DNA of 64,000 nt from assembly GCA_017311185.1 (NCBI GenBank), contig JAESUZ010003902.1, forward strand, positions 1,612,001 to 1,676,000, read 5' to 3'. Made by a program: the position numbers and the translations under genes. This DNA is from Proteles cristata cristata. Its lineage: Eukaryota; Chordata; Mammalia; Carnivora; Hyaenidae. This document shows, in pieces, positions 42,143 to 52,823 of this stretch. The notes under the pieces are model-generated. The model saw nothing but the letters and a program-made list of their open reading frames with translations. It was not told the origin of the DNA and searched no databases. How positions within the stretch are numbered: the stretch's first letter is position 1; every line of letters begins with the position of its first letter.

Positions 42143-42299
42143 ACGTCCTCTCTTCTGCAGGTGAGAGGCAAGAACCTGGGTTTGGGAGGCCAGAGACCTC
42201 CTCCCTTGCTCACTTTGTGGCTTTCAGAGAAGTGGCTTCATTTCTCTGTGCCTCTTTATCAAACAAAGGTATTTTCCTTATCTTTCTCAGATTTAGTGA

Positions 42300-42495
42300 A
42301 AGTAATAGGTAATATTTATGGCGGGCTTGAGACCTGTGCTAGGGGAGGTGAGGAGCATCTCACCGAATCTTAGTAACAAGACTGTAAGGCAGCTACTCTT
42401 AGTGTTTCCTTTTCTGGAGGAGGGATCTGAGGCACAGAGTGGTTGAGTGACCTGTCTAACAACACACAGCCAGTCAGTGGCAGAGCTGTGTATCA
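42300..42495 (-). repeat. MIR SINE (antisense)
   Basis: The segments 'ggtaatatttatggcgggct', 'ggagggatctgaggcacaga', 'gtggttgagtgacctgtcta' and 'cagtcagtggcagagctgtg' are reverse-complement MIR. Confidence 0.85.
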
Positions 42496-42990
42496 AGAGG
42501 GCTCTTAGCTGCAAGCAACAGAAGCTGATTCTAGACGTTTAAGCAGAAAAGATGGGCATCCAAAGTGTGACCAGAAGCAGTTTGGGGGTGTGCTTCCAAA
42601 ACAACGTCACAGGGCTAGCCTGATGAGAAAGCCACCTGTGCAGCTCATGCCGCAGCCAAGCACACCCTGCTGTTTACACCGCGGCTAAGAATCCGCCCTT
42701 CAGCATCAGCACCCTGCTCCAACGTGGATGCCGGTTCCGCCCCAGGCATCCCACCTTTACCCCTGCCGCCCTCGGAGCCACCAGCCTTGACAGGGAGTCC
42801 CTTTCTCATTCTCTCACTTCTCATGAGAGTTTGGACCAGTGGGTTTGGCCGGCAGAGCCCTACTCTTCTGCCCAAATCCCTGGTTGCAAAGAGGGCTGGG
42901 AAAATGAGAGTTCCAGGTTTCCCCCTGGAGACACAGAACATACGCGCAGCTGGAAGCTCCCCAAACATCCGAGGCTGATCTCGGGGTCTG
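42496..42990 (-). repeat. Possible unclassified old interspersed repeat
   Basis: The segments 'agctgcaagcaacagaagct' and 'gcaaagagggctgggaaaat' recall a common mammalian repeat running from 'cttgcaagcaacagaaaccc' to 'gcaaagggggctgggaaatg'. The middle is too diverged for me to assign a family. Confidence 0.35.
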
Positions 42991-43223
42991 TAGAGCCAGA
43001 AACAAGGCAGAGGTCCACTACTCCCTGGGATTCACACCAGGCAGTCTGATCTAGAGCCTGCCCTTGACCAGATCAGACGAAGCGCTGGGGTGAAAGAGCT
43101 CTGTCCAGCATAAGGGCCTTCTGCGGGGTGGGAGGGCTGGGGGAGACTCGGGTGAGTGGTCAGTAAGTGACCACACTGCCTACCAAACGGAGTGATGTGC
43201 ATTCAGACTGCCGTTAAATCTGG

Positions 43224-43440
43224 TAGGTGCCTGGGTGGCTCAGTTGGTTAAGCATCCAACTTTGGCTCAGGTCATGATCTCATGGTCCATGGGTTCGAGC
43301 CCACGTCCGACTCTGTGCTGACAGCTCAGAGCCTGGAGCCCGCTTTAGATTCTGTGTCTCCCTCTCTCTCTGCCTCTCTTCTCATGGTCTGTCTCTCCTT
43401 CAAAATAAATAAACATTAAAGAAAATTAAAATTAAAAAAA
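43224..43440 (+). mobile_element. Felid SINEC
   Basis: The head has lost its first bases (aggtgcctgggtggctcag). The B box and felid body are intact, and the tail aaataaataaacatt continues into an AATTAAA-rich expansion to about 43468. The flanking duplication is not clear. Confidence 0.93.
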
Positions 43441-43464
43441 GAAATTAAAATTAAAATTAAAGAA

Positions 43465-43575
43465 AATTATCATCCTCATTTGATAGCCGAGGAAACCCAG
43501 GAACAGAAAGGTTGAGTAACTTGCTTAAGGACACACAGCCAATAGTGCTGGGACTTAAAGCCAGAGGCCATGCCT
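43465..43575 (-). repeat. MIR fragment (antisense)
   Basis: The segments 'ggttgagtaacttgcttaag', 'gacacacagccaatagtgct' and 'gggacttaaagccagaggcc' match the reverse-complement MIR core. Confidence 0.8.
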
Positions 43576-43689
43576 GCCACCCCTATGCTACATGTCTACC
43601 CAAACAGCACCTCCTCTGTGAAACTTAATAAAAGGGCTCTCGTCTAAGGCCAACCTTCCCTCTTCTGGGACCCCCCAGGCCCCAGCTTG

Positions 43690-43870
43690 TTCTAGCAAGA
43701 TCTGTTGCTTTTATTCTGTGATCTGTTTCTGTGGCTCTGCCTCACCCACTGGACTGTAGGGCAGGGACTGACCACGTGCTTGCTTCTCACTCTCCGGGTC
43801 GCTAGAGGGTTCCTCACTGTGCCCGGTGCCTAGGAGACGCCCTGTGCTTGTTGAATCAGTGAGAGTTTTT
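43690..43870 (+). repeat. L2 3' end fragment (sense)
   Basis: The segments 'ctggactgtagggcagggac', 'cactgtgcccggtgcctagg' and 'gcttgttgaatcagtgagag' follow the L2 terminus. Confidence 0.72.
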
Positions 43871-44084
43871 GAGCAAATACGGACAGTAAAAAGAAATCAT
43901 GGCCAGGTCTACGCTCTGGAAGAGAGGCAAATGTGCTTTCAAGAAGTCCACTTCCTACCTTCCCTCCCACATCTGCAGGCACAGCTCTGGGGACAGCAAG
44001 AATCTCCCGAGGGCCTTGCCAGGACTTCCGGGCGCCCTGGTCCGACGGAGCAGGTGTCCTAAACAGCAACCAAGCCGGAATTCT

Positions 44085-44205
44085 TTCAGACCCTTGGGTA
44101 CTGGGGAATTTTCACCAATTAAGCCTGACAACCCTCCCTATTAATTAGGAAGGGAAAGCAGTGACGAAAGGATGATATTCATCTCAATTATTACTTTGAC
44201 ATTTT
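44085..44205. promoter_or_regulatory. Candidate conserved non-coding element
   Basis: A short AT-rich complex block with 'caattaagcctgacaa', 'attaattaggaagg' and 'ctcaattattactttgaca', giving several homeodomain cores next to the MER5-like element. Inference from composition. Confidence 0.33.
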
Positions 44206-44400
44206 TTTCAAGTAGTTCTCAAATGTCATCCCCGGACCAGCTACATCGGAGTACCTGTGGATTTTCTCTGAAACTACAGATCGATGAGCTCCCTGCCGTG
44301 GTCATTCTGGTTTGGCTGAACTGCGGTAGGACCCGGTGCCTGCCTTGGTATGTGGTCCCTGGGGTGGTCCCCTGCTCGGCTAGGTCTGGGAACCAGTGCT
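44206..44400 (+). repeat. MER5B-like MITE remnant
   Basis: The left end 'agtagttctcaaatgtcatc' followed by 'cccggaccagctacatcgg' matches the MER5B opening. The right end 'tctgggaaccagtgcttta' is a weak inverted terminus. The middle is diverged. Confidence 0.5.
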
Positions 44401-45299
44401 TTATACCACATTTGCCACCAGAGTGTCATGAAGGACACTGTCAGTCCCTCTGTGTAGGTGGGGCTGGAAAAGTCCAGTGTTTGCCCAAGGTCGGCAACCA
44501 GTGGGGGCAGGCGTGGGGCTGCGGCTGAGAACTGCTCAGTGAGCAAGAGGGAAGACGTGGGGGGTGGTTGAGGTAGTAGAATGCCCGGCATGAATGAAGC
44601 GACACAAATGATCACAACACTAGGAAATGACCATCTTGTTTCTTCCTTCCCAGTCCAGTGGCCCCTTGTCAGCCTCCTGGCTCCCAGCTCCCATGGCCAC
44701 TCTTGACCTTAGCAGAGACAACCTAACCTGGATGGCCTTGGTCCGACTCTGGCCCACGATTACCCTCTGGGTCTGGAAGCTGCCGTCCTGCCATCTGATT
44801 AGGCTGGCTGCCCCCCTCCCCCTCCCCCCTCCCCCACTGGGTCACCTGGCTCGTAGCAGCATATGTATGACATGCCTTTGGGAGACCGTCCGATGTCTCC
44901 ACACCCGCAGCCCAGAGAACCCCCCTCTGAGAGTGAGGAGAGAGATTTGCCAGGGCAGAAGAGGGCACATGTTATAAAACACAAACCTAACAAGGGTTTG
45001 CAAAGCACCTGCTATGACTCTCACAGGGAGATGAGAGACGGTCCCTGCCCTGGGAGTTCGCCGTCTCGATGGGGATTAAGACTCTCTTGAAAGTCGGAGA
45101 AGGCCCACTTGATCAAAGGCAGCATCCTAGGATTCAAGCAAATGCTCAGACTGTGGGAAACCAATCCCATATGCAGAGGGAGTCACGGAAAGGAGAGAGG
45201 AGTCCCCCAGGAATGCTTCCTTGGGATGTTTGGGGTTTCAGTGGCCAATGTGGTGGCAGAGGCAGCCAGGGGGTCCCAAGCCGGGAGAGAGGGGGGAGT
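44401..45299. other. GC-rich unique DNA
   Basis: It has a C-rich cccccctcccc run at about 44810-44836. Weak L2-like wording near 45000-45060. No exon is recognised. Confidence 0.45.
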
Positions 45300-45525
45300 A
45301 ACGGGCATAGCTCATACCCACAGCACTGGGTGGGGCCAGGTACGACTCTCTGTCCCTGGCGTGCATTACCTACCCCTAAATCCTCACAACCGCCTTCCAA
45401 AAGAGGCACCTGTAAGGGAGGCCATTTGACAGATGAGGAAACCAAGGGGCAGGGAGGGGACGGGACTTGTCCAGGGTGGCACAGCTAAGGTAGCAGAACC
45501 TGAGTCGGAGCCCTGGCCGTCTGGC
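45300..45525 (-). repeat. MIR SINE (antisense)
   Basis: The segments 'cctaaatcctcacaaccgcc', 'ccatttgacagatgaggaaa' and 'ggcacagctaaggtagcaga' are in reverse-complement MIR order. Confidence 0.85.
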
Positions 45526-46149
45526 CCTAGGGGGCCGCGTGCACGACTGCTCCCCTAGATTCGCTGTCCGAGCGGAAATGGGCATGAGGTAGAGAGGTCC
45601 CTCCTAGTTCTGGAAGGAGCTCTGATTCCACTGTGGCCGCTCCCTGGAGGGAAAGGCAGGGGAAGAGGGCCTGAGGCTGACCCTCCAGGTTGGGCAGCGA
45701 AGGCCGTGTGCAGTGGAACATATAAATGCTTCTGCAGATGGAGAGCTGCTGGGGGTTCGAACCCTGGTCACAGTGGAGTCACAGGCCCGTGGTTGATGTG
45801 ACGAATCTGGTCCCCCTGTACAGGATGCTCCACGTGGACAAAGATGCAGGATGTTTCTGCAAAGCAGAGGCGGGGTTGAAGGTCTGCAGGGGGGAGCTGG
45901 GAGGGGATTCTGAGAAAGTGGGGGAAGGAGCACTCTTGGAAGAGCCTCAGCTGGGCCTTTTCTCTGGGCCACCACCCCTCCCTCCCTGACACTGGCCAGA
46001 TGAGTGACTTCGGATGGGTGGCTTGGCCTCCCTGGCTGTCTGCAGAATGAGAGGACACGGTAGAGGTCAAATGAGGCCGGGACCGTCACGACGGAGCCTG
46101 GAAACCGCAAGTGCTGTTCAGACTGGAGACGCTGCTTCAGCGCCTGATG
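45526..46149. other. Unique DNA with a faint MIR trace
   Basis: MIR-like wording at about 45990-46060 ('ccagatgagtgacttcggat'). The 196-codon minus-strand frame (45604-46194) lacks known domains. Confidence 0.45.
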
Positions 46150-46310
46150 CCATTTTCTTCCCCTCCATCTATTTGGTTGCTGATCTCCAGCCATTTATTT
46201 TGAATCTCCCCATAGACACTTAACAGTATATTTGTAGCAAGTGACGTCGCATCATTTTTGGATGTAGCAAGATCATAAATTATAGAAAAATAAATGAGCG
46301 CACTCCCTGC
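46150..46310. promoter_or_regulatory. Candidate conserved non-coding element with a CRE-like site
   Basis: AT-rich, repeat-free and complex. It contains TGACGTCG at 46242-46249 (one base from the palindromic cAMP-response element TGACGTCA), 'cagccatttattttgaatct' and 'gatcataaattatagaaaaa'. The contrast with the GC-rich flanks suggests a conserved element. Function is inferred. Confidence 0.42.
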
Positions 46311-46934
46311 CAGTGCCTTTATATGTCTGGTGGTCTCTGCCTCTGGCGGCTGGCCTTTTGGTCTGCTCTGCTGTGGCCTCGGGGCCCTGCCCAGACCCCA
46401 GCCTCTTCTTCAAACATGAACCATTCCCTCAGGGAGTCCACGGGGCTCTCGGCACTCCCCACTGCCTGGCATCTCCACGTCCTGCCCCATTCACCCCGCC
46501 TCCCCATAGTGAAAGTGCATGGAAGACGCTGGAAGGAAAACCCCATGGTTCAAGGTCACTCATTTGCCATCCTATCAACCATCCGAGGACCGGAGGAGAC
46601 CAGGCTCAGCTCAGGTTTGGGTTGGGCTTCCTGAAAGACAAAATGCAGGCCAGCGACCGAAGCTGGAAAGCCAGCAAAGTGTTCTGAGCCATTTTGCAAC
46701 AAAGACGTCCTGGGTCAGGTGTGCAGCAGGCAGTTGAAGATCCAGATTAGAAGTCGGGAAAGAGTGTCTGCTGTAGGTACAGGCTGAGAGGCATCTCATA
46801 GAGGTTTATATTTAAAGTGGAATGTGTCTGCTATTCTGGTCTCAATGACTTTACTAACGTTGGAAATTAGCTGTTGCCAAACATTCATCATGGTACAAAT
46901 AATCTTAAATATATCCCATATTACATTCACTCAC
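46311..46934. other. Unique DNA, nothing recognised
   Basis: The left part is GC-rich with overlapping frames (up to 124 codons, no domain). The right part (46800-46930) is AT-rich. Confidence 0.5.
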
Positions 46935-47545
46935 TGATAAGTAGGAATGGAGCACCCGCTGTGGGCCAGGCACTGCACTAGGCACTGGGGCTACAGGGGT
47001 CAAAAAACAAACATGGTTGCCACCCTCTGGAGCTTAGAGTTGGCAGGAGGTGGGGGGGTGCGGGGGGCAGCAGATGCAATGATACAAATACCGCTTAACT
47101 ACAATTTGGGAAGCTGCGGAGCAGAGGAAGGATGTGGTGCTCTACTTGAGCTCACCTGGCCTGAGAGCAAAGGGGGGTTTCCCTGATTCCGTGACTTGTG
47201 AGATAGAGTGAGCAGGAGTTGGCCAAGTAGGGAAGTGCGGGGAAAGCATGTCAGCAGAGGGAATGGCACCCCCGAGGCAGGGAAGAGCTTGGGGTGAGAG
47301 GAAATGGAACCAGGAACGCACAGTTGCCATGCGCTGAGCAGAAGGAAAGAACGTAGGACACGATCTGAGCAGTGAGACCAGCCACATCGCGCAGGGTCTT
47401 CAAGGCCACAAGGAGAAGGTTAGATTTTGTTGCAGGAGCAGCAGGGAGTCATCAGAGGTTTTGGAGGAGTGACATGGCAAGATGTGAGCTTCAGAGAAAT
47501 CCCTCTGGTCTCCGTGATGAAAAGGTTGCCGGTTGGGGGGTAAGG
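46935..47545 (-). repeat. L2 LINE 3' end (antisense)
   Basis: Ordered landmarks: 'gtgggccaggcactgcacta', 'ggcactggggctacaggggt', 'ggttgccaccctctggagct', 'gcagagggaatggcaccccc', 'gcagggtcttcaaggccaca', 'ggagtgacatggcaagatgt' and 'ccctctggtctccgtgatga'. An approximately 600-bp L2 3' portion. Confidence 0.85.
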
Positions 47546-47609
47546 AGAGCTGGGTGAAGCCATGTCTCAGTCCGATCCCCGGTCCAGGGACATCTCTGTT
47601 GAATTCACT

Positions 47610-48189
47610 CAACACACGTGCCTGCTCCACACCTCTTCCTCCACCCTCTTCACTGTCTGTTTCGGGAGAAGACACGGCCTCCGGTCCAGTGGCCCTAACC
47701 AGGAGCCTGGAGTGGCCACGACTCCGCCTGCATCCATTCTACCTGCAAACCCAGCCTTTCCATTCTTTCTATCCATCCCCACTGTCCCCTCCCCGCTCCC
47801 CACACCCCCCTTGCCTCCCTGGCAGGCCACCATCCTGTCTCTTCCCAGCACTGCCATAGCCCCTGAGGGTCTCTCTGCCCTCAGGCTTCTCCAATCCAAC
47901 CCACCTCCATGCCAGGGTGGCCCACGTGTGTCCCTCATTCCTCATTTCCCTGGTGGGCCGGGAGCCCATCATGGCCTGGCTCTGTCTACCTCTGGAGCCC
48001 CGTGTCCTGCTCCTCTCGTCCGCTCACGGCCCACCCCATGTTTATCTCCATTCCTCCAGAGGTGCTAAACCAACACTGCGCTCTTTGTTGCCTCCCAGCC
48101 CTTGCATATGCTGTTCCCTCTGCTTGGAACACCATTTCCATTCTCCTTCATCTGGCTAACTCCCTGTGTTTCACATCTCAGTTGAAGAG
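47610..48189 (+). repeat. L2 LINE fragment (sense), facing the previous one
   Basis: C-rich L2-like sequence ends with a clear 'cccttgcatatgctgttccc', 'tctgcttggaacaccatttc' and 'tttcacatctcagttgaaga' series, which belongs just 5' of the L2 terminus. The left part (47610-47900) is weaker. Confidence 0.65.
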
Positions 48190-48540
48190 CAACCATTCAT
48201 TCCTCCATTAACTTGACACATATCTACTGACCTTTTTTTTTTTTAAGATTATTTGTTTATTTTGGGAGGGGGAGGGAGAGAGAGAGAGAGAGAGAGAGAG
48301 AATCCCAAGCAGGCTCAGTACACTGTCAGTGTGGAGCCCAACACAGGGCTTGATCCCACACAGTGAGATCATGACCTGAGCCAAAATCAAGAGCTGGACA
48401 CTTAACCGACTGAGCCACCCAGGCACCCTTCTCCTGACCTTTTAAAATGTGCGAATTACTGCGTCAGGTGCTGGGGACCCGGGAGGAGCAAGCTGGAATG
48501 GTGTCCACCCTCAGGGAGCTCACGGGCTGGGGCCCCGTGG
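48190..48540 (-). repeat. L2 3' end (antisense) split by a SINE
   Basis: The segment 'cattcattcctccattaact' before the SINE and 'gaattactgcgtcaggtgct', 'ggtgtccaccctcagggagc' after it are collinear with the reverse-complement L2 terminus. Confidence 0.65.
48236..48429 (-). mobile_element. Carnivore SINE (antisense)
   Basis: A T-run start, a (GA)n zone at about 48276-48300, 'gggcttgatcccacacagtg' and a head at ggcaccct. Duplications tctactgaccttt (48223-48235) and tctcctgaccttt (48430-48442) match at 12 of 13. Confidence 0.93.
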
Positions 48541-49559
48541 GTAGAGCCAGTGTCTGCTGTGTGCCTTCTCGGCTCCCGTATCTGCATCATGGAACTACTG
48601 TTCATTGTCATTATGGGGTGTTTCCCTCTCTCACCTGCAAGTTCTACAGGGACAGGGGTCAGAGCACCCAGTACAGCTCTTCTAGGGACCTACTCACCCA
48701 GTAGGTCTTCCTGTGCCTCATAGATGGAGGTGACGAACACACAGTCCCTGCCTGAGTGGATGAATGTGAAGTCGGTCTGGGCCTTTGCAGGAGCGACATC
48801 TACACGGCTGGGCCGTGAGATCATTTCTGCCAGTGCCACGCCCTTCCTCACAGTGGGTGTCTTTTCCACCCAGACCCTGTCACCCAGGACGTGTCCTCCC
48901 AGCACCTGCCTGTCCCCCCTCCTGTCACCGTAAATGTGATAATATAAGTAACTCTACTCGGGCGGAGCCGAGGAGCCAGAAGAGCCATGTCCCTCCCAGA
49001 CTAGAGCAGGAGGGGCTGCTGTCCCAGGGAGCCCTGCTTTTCCCTGTGAAACGCTGATTAGAAAAGATGTTAATTAGCCCGAATGTTAATCCACCCGTCA
49101 TATCCTGTGCCCAACAGCTGAGACTGGTGACTTGCCCTCCCGCCTGCCCCTTACCCGGCTCTCCCTACGCTGCCTTGTGGATTTTTCCTGCCATCTTGGG
49201 GAAGAAACAGTGCAGCGCCCACTGTTTGAGGGAAGCAAAAGAAAACTGCCGCCCCTGGGGGAGAGAGGAGACAGGAGCTCGTTCCCTAAACATAAAACCG
49301 CCTTTGTTCCTGTCCAGCTCTACGCTGCTGCTGCAGGGTCACGGGCGCAGGGTGCTGAAGGTGGACGTTGTGACTTTTCAACATCCATCGGATATGTCGC
49401 ACCCAGCGCCATGCCCTGTGTCCCTGCTTCTCGTGGCGGGGGCTACTTGGACACTACTCAGCTCCCCCCCACCAAGTCCTGCCCCCCAGCCGCTGCGGGC
49501 AGGGGTTGGAGAGACCCGAGTATAGCCCAGCAGGCACTTTCAGGTAGCCTAAGCTCCCG
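48541..49559. other. Unique DNA with weak L2 traces
   Basis: L2-like words near 48640-48780 ('gttctacagggacaggggtc'). An AT-richer patch at 49045-49100 ('gatgttaattagcccgaatg') is a weak regulatory candidate. Frames at 49067-49525 and 49132-49593 (about 153 codons each, overlapping in different phases) have no known domain. Confidence 0.45.
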
Positions 49560-49650
49560 TAGCCTGAGTTTCTGCTTCTATAAATGGAAATGAGAATGCT
49601 CTCTGGGTGGGTTCTTGCAATAATCCAGGGAGATTATGTATGTGCAGGCC
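49560..49650 (+). repeat. MIR fragment
   Basis: The segments 'cctgagtttctgcttctata' and 'aatggaaatgagaatgctct' resemble the MIR core. Confidence 0.5.
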
Positions 49651-50179
49651 CGGAACATATCAGCGAGCATCCGTGTCCTTCCCCAGTCCTCCACCTGTCC
49701 CTGCTGATGCTCGATTCTGTCCCTCCTGGTTCACCCCACCCTGTCCCTATCATGTCCCCAGAAGGAAGAGCAGCAGGTTACACCTTGTCTTCCCCTGAGA
49801 GTTGCCTGGGGGACTGCAGTGGGCAGCAAGTCCCTTTCTGTGCCCGCCTGATGCAAGCAGGCAGCCCAGAGCTGGCTCCAGGAGCCTTCACCGCCCCTAA
49901 GCCAGACCTGCCCAGCCCATGTCCACTTTGGCCAGCTCGTCCCCTTTCCCAGCCCACCCCCTGCAAGAGCCCCAGCCTTCTCTCTCCTCCACTATTGGCC
50001 AGTCCACTCCACTGGCCTTTCCCCTTTATTACCAGCCTTGCATCTGCATAGAGTTTCCAACCTGGGTCACGGGTGAGGTCTTAGCTCCGACCGTGTTTTG
50101 TGTCTATCCTTCTGCAAGGCTGCCTCCCTGCCCCAATCCTTGACCCCAGATCCTGCCTCTGGAACGGAGAGCTGTCGTG
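49651..50179. other. C-rich unique DNA
   Basis: Pyrimidine-biased sequence with overlapping proline/serine-rich frames. No family is recognised. Confidence 0.5.
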
Positions 50180-50375
50180 CATCGGGGAGTAGCAGAGTAT
50201 ACAGCTTGGGAATCAGTGACCCGACTTCTAGGTCTAGCCCCTCCACTAATAAGCATGTGGCCTTGAGCAGGCCATTTAATCTCTGTGGGGCAATATCTTT
50301 ACAGAGTTGATGGGAGAATTAAATATGATAACAGAGATCTGGCCCTTATCCCAGTGCCTAGTGCCCAGTGCTAGA
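50180..50375 (+). repeat. MIR SINE
   Basis: The segments 'cagcttgggaatcagtgacc', 'atgtggccttgagcaggcca', 'tttaatctctgtggggcaat' and 'cccagtgcctagtgcccagt' follow MIR. Confidence 0.82.
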
Positions 50376-50394
50376 GTGGCAGCTCATGTGCCCA

Positions 50395-50565
50395 GGGTTC
50401 TAAGCATTCTACACACGTAATCCATTTAACTCACGACCACCCTGGGACGCGGGTGCTGATAGACTCCCATTTTCCCAACAGTAAAACCCAGGCACAGAGA
50501 GGTTATGAAAGTTGCCCAAAGCTGCACAGCCCGTCGGTGGTGGAGCCAGGTGCTCAAACTAAGGG
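50395..50565 (-). repeat. MIR SINE (antisense), opposed to the previous one
   Basis: The segments 'gggttctaagcattctacac', 'atccatttaactcacgacca', 'ggcacagagaggttatgaaa' and 'gttgcccaaagctgcacagc' are reverse-complement MIR landmarks. Confidence 0.87.
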
Positions 50566-51904
50566 AGGCCATCGGGAGAGCCTCCACACCGTGCCCGTCT
50601 TCTGCGGGAAAGCCGGTGCTCCTGTTCCCGGCATCATTGTTCTATTGCCAGACATCCTGACAGCAGGGCTGTCTGCCAGGCGTCTGAACCGAACCACCTC
50701 CTGGAAGCCCTCACTGGCGACCCCGCAGATCAGAGCCGCGGCTGAGAGGCCTGCACATCTGTGTGAGGGGCGCCCGCGCGTGCGGATGCCGCAAGCCAGA
50801 GACAAAGAGATGTTGTTGCCAAAATCCCCATCATCTCCAACAGAGAGAGAGAGAGAGGAGAGAAAGTGAGCACTGGGAAGAGAGGGAGACAGAAGTAAGG
50901 AGAAAGGGAAGAGCACCAGCAGAGCCGTGTTTAGGGAAGCTCGTGCATCCGTGGGGGCCGGTGTGAGAAGAGTCACACACGGCAAGCATGTCTCTGGTCC
51001 CGCTGGAGGGCTCCAGGAGGACCGGCGGGCGGGCCACCTCTGTGCCTGTGTGGGTGTGGCCCTGCATGCCCTGGGAGGGAGCGTGCGTCCACATCTGAGC
51101 AGGTTTGCAAGTGTGGCCCGGTGAGTGAGCACGCCGGCTCTGTCAGCTGTGACGGTGGCCCCGCCCCCCAGGACAAATGGCACAAAGAGGGCTGAGCTTC
51201 AAAGGTGGCGTCGATGGCTTTGGTGGCAGGGAGGATCGGAGCGCAGAGGGAGGGCCCCAGGCGGCTGGAAGGGGAAGAGGCAGCGAGCTCACCCGGCGGG
51301 GGAGTGTGTGCACGTTGGCCCCCTTCCACAGCCAGACGCCCTCAACGCCATCGCAGCCAGCCCAGTAGCAAAGACAGAGAAAACTGGGACTGGGTCAAGA
51401 CAGAGGCTGGGTCTTCCCGGGGGAACGGGCCCACGGCCCCATCACAGGCTCTGATATTTTATTGATTATATAGCAGCCTGGAGGCGATTAGAGTTGGGGC
51501 AGCGAAAAAGCAATTTTCTTCTTTCTCTGCCTGTCCTCGCTGCTCCGCTGCAGCCAGACCTGCGTGGGCGACCAGAGGACATCTCTGTTGTGCGAGTCCT
51601 GAACACAGGTCTCCGTGCTCCGTGACCATCCTCAGTTCACCAGGGCACGGGGCCTGCTCTGGAGGGCACGCCACTGGAGGGACAGACACATAGCTCAGGC
51701 GGAGAGAGAGCGACAGCGGCTGGGCCTGGCCTGCCCGGGCCGTGGAGCTGAGTCCCTGCCAGCCTTTCAGTTTGGGACAGGAATGGAGAAGGAAAGTCCA
51801 GACACACCGGGTTTGGGAGGTCAGGAGCATTCAGGCCCGAGGCCATCATGACCCTGAAGCCAAAGTCAGGGAGCACACGTGTTCCCTTTGGGGGTGTGGT
51901 GGGG
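50566..51904. other. GC-rich unique DNA
   Basis: It has a (GA)n patch at about 50840-50860 and some CpG-bearing sequence at 50690-50790. An AT-rich patch at 51450-51520 ('gatattttattgattatata') could be a small conserved element. The 209-codon minus-strand frame (50554-51183) is arginine/serine-rich with no known domain and is not called a gene. Confidence 0.5.
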
Positions 51905-52010
51905 ATCCACTGGCCTTCATTTTCCTCCCCTCTGCAATGGGCACATCTCTCTTGGGATTACTGGGAGGGGTCACTGATCCATCACCTGGTCCATAGCAGG
52001 AGCTCACACA
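51905..52010 (+). repeat. MIR 3' fragment
   Basis: The segments 'cattttcctcccctctgcaa', 'tgggattactgggaggggtc' and 'acctggtccatagcaggagc' resemble the MIR core and end. Confidence 0.5.
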
Positions 52011-52325
52011 GCCCAGTGGTGCCATTAGAATTGAAGGGAACATGGTTCAACCCGGGCTTGTCAGAAAGTACACAATGGCGTGAGAGCAGTCCTCAACATG
52101 TATTTGTGGAAGACCATGTGCTGAGAAACCAGGATGCGCAACAGCTGCGGAGAAAGCAGGGCCAGGGGAGGGTCCGGGCCTGGGCATTTGAGAACCACAA
52201 CATCACAAAGGCTGGGACCTGCAGCCACTCTGGGAAAACAGGATGGAGGTTCCTCAAGAAATTAAAAATAAAACTACCCTATGACCCAGCAATTGTACTG
52301 CTAGGTATTTATCCAAGGGAGATAT

Positions 52326-52331
52326 ATATAC

Positions 52332-52369
<38 letters not shown>

Positions 52370-52404
52370 GTGTGTGTGCACACACACACACGCACACACA
52401 CACA
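52326..52404 (+). repeat. Compound (TA)(GT)n(CA)n microsatellite with a perfect 52-bp palindrome
   Basis: A GT run with one CG interruption is followed by a CA run with the mirror-image CG interruption. Positions 52353-52404 form a perfect inverted repeat centred between 52378 and 52379 (GC at 365-366 pairs with GC at 391-392). It can extrude as a cruciform or adopt Z-DNA. Confidence 0.95.
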
Positions 52405-52611
52405 ATGGAGTATTACTTGGCAATCAAAAAAAATGAAATCTTGCCATTTGCAACTACGTTTCACTTATGCTAAGCGAAATTAGTCAGAGAAAGACAAATA
52501 CCCTATGACCTCACTCATATGAGGACTTTAAGATACAAAACAGATGAACATAAGGGAAGGGAAGCAAAAATAATATAAAAACAGGGAGGGGACAAAACAT
52601 AAAAGACTCTT

Positions 52612-52823
52612 TTTTTTATGTTTTATTTATTTCTGAGAGAGAGAGACAGCATGAACAGAGGCGGGTCAGAGAGAGAGGGAGATAAGAATCCGAAACAGGC
52701 TCCAGGCTCCAGGCTCTGAGCTGTCAGCACAGAGCCCAACGCGGGGCTCGAACCCATGAACCATGAGATCATGACCTAAGCCAAAGTCGGACACTTAACC
52801 AACTGAGCCACCCAGGTGCCCTG
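52612..52823 (-). mobile_element. Felid SINEC (antisense) nested in the L1
   Basis: T-rich start, 'gagctgtcagcacagagccc', 'ggggctcgaacccatgaacc' and a head at ggtgccct. Duplications aaaagactctt (52601-52611) and aaaagattctt (52824-52834) match at 10 of 11. The L1 resumes in register afterwards, so the SINE is younger than the L1. Confidence 0.95.

Noticed and set aside
45604..46194. 196-codon minus-strand open frame
   Set aside because: Low-complexity Ser/Pro/Arg composition, no domain, no splice-like boundaries. It extends into the candidate non-coding block.
50554..51183. 209-codon minus-strand open frame
   Set aside because: GC-rich, no recognisable domain, starts in unique DNA and ends against a MIR. 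Competing frames exist on the other strand. Expected by chance in stop-poor GC-rich DNA.
51848..52483. The longest open frame (211 codons, plus strand)
   Set aside because: Its second half is the degraded L1 ORF2 end followed by the GT/CA repeat (Val/Cys and His/Thr runs). The first half crosses a MIR fragment. Not a host gene.
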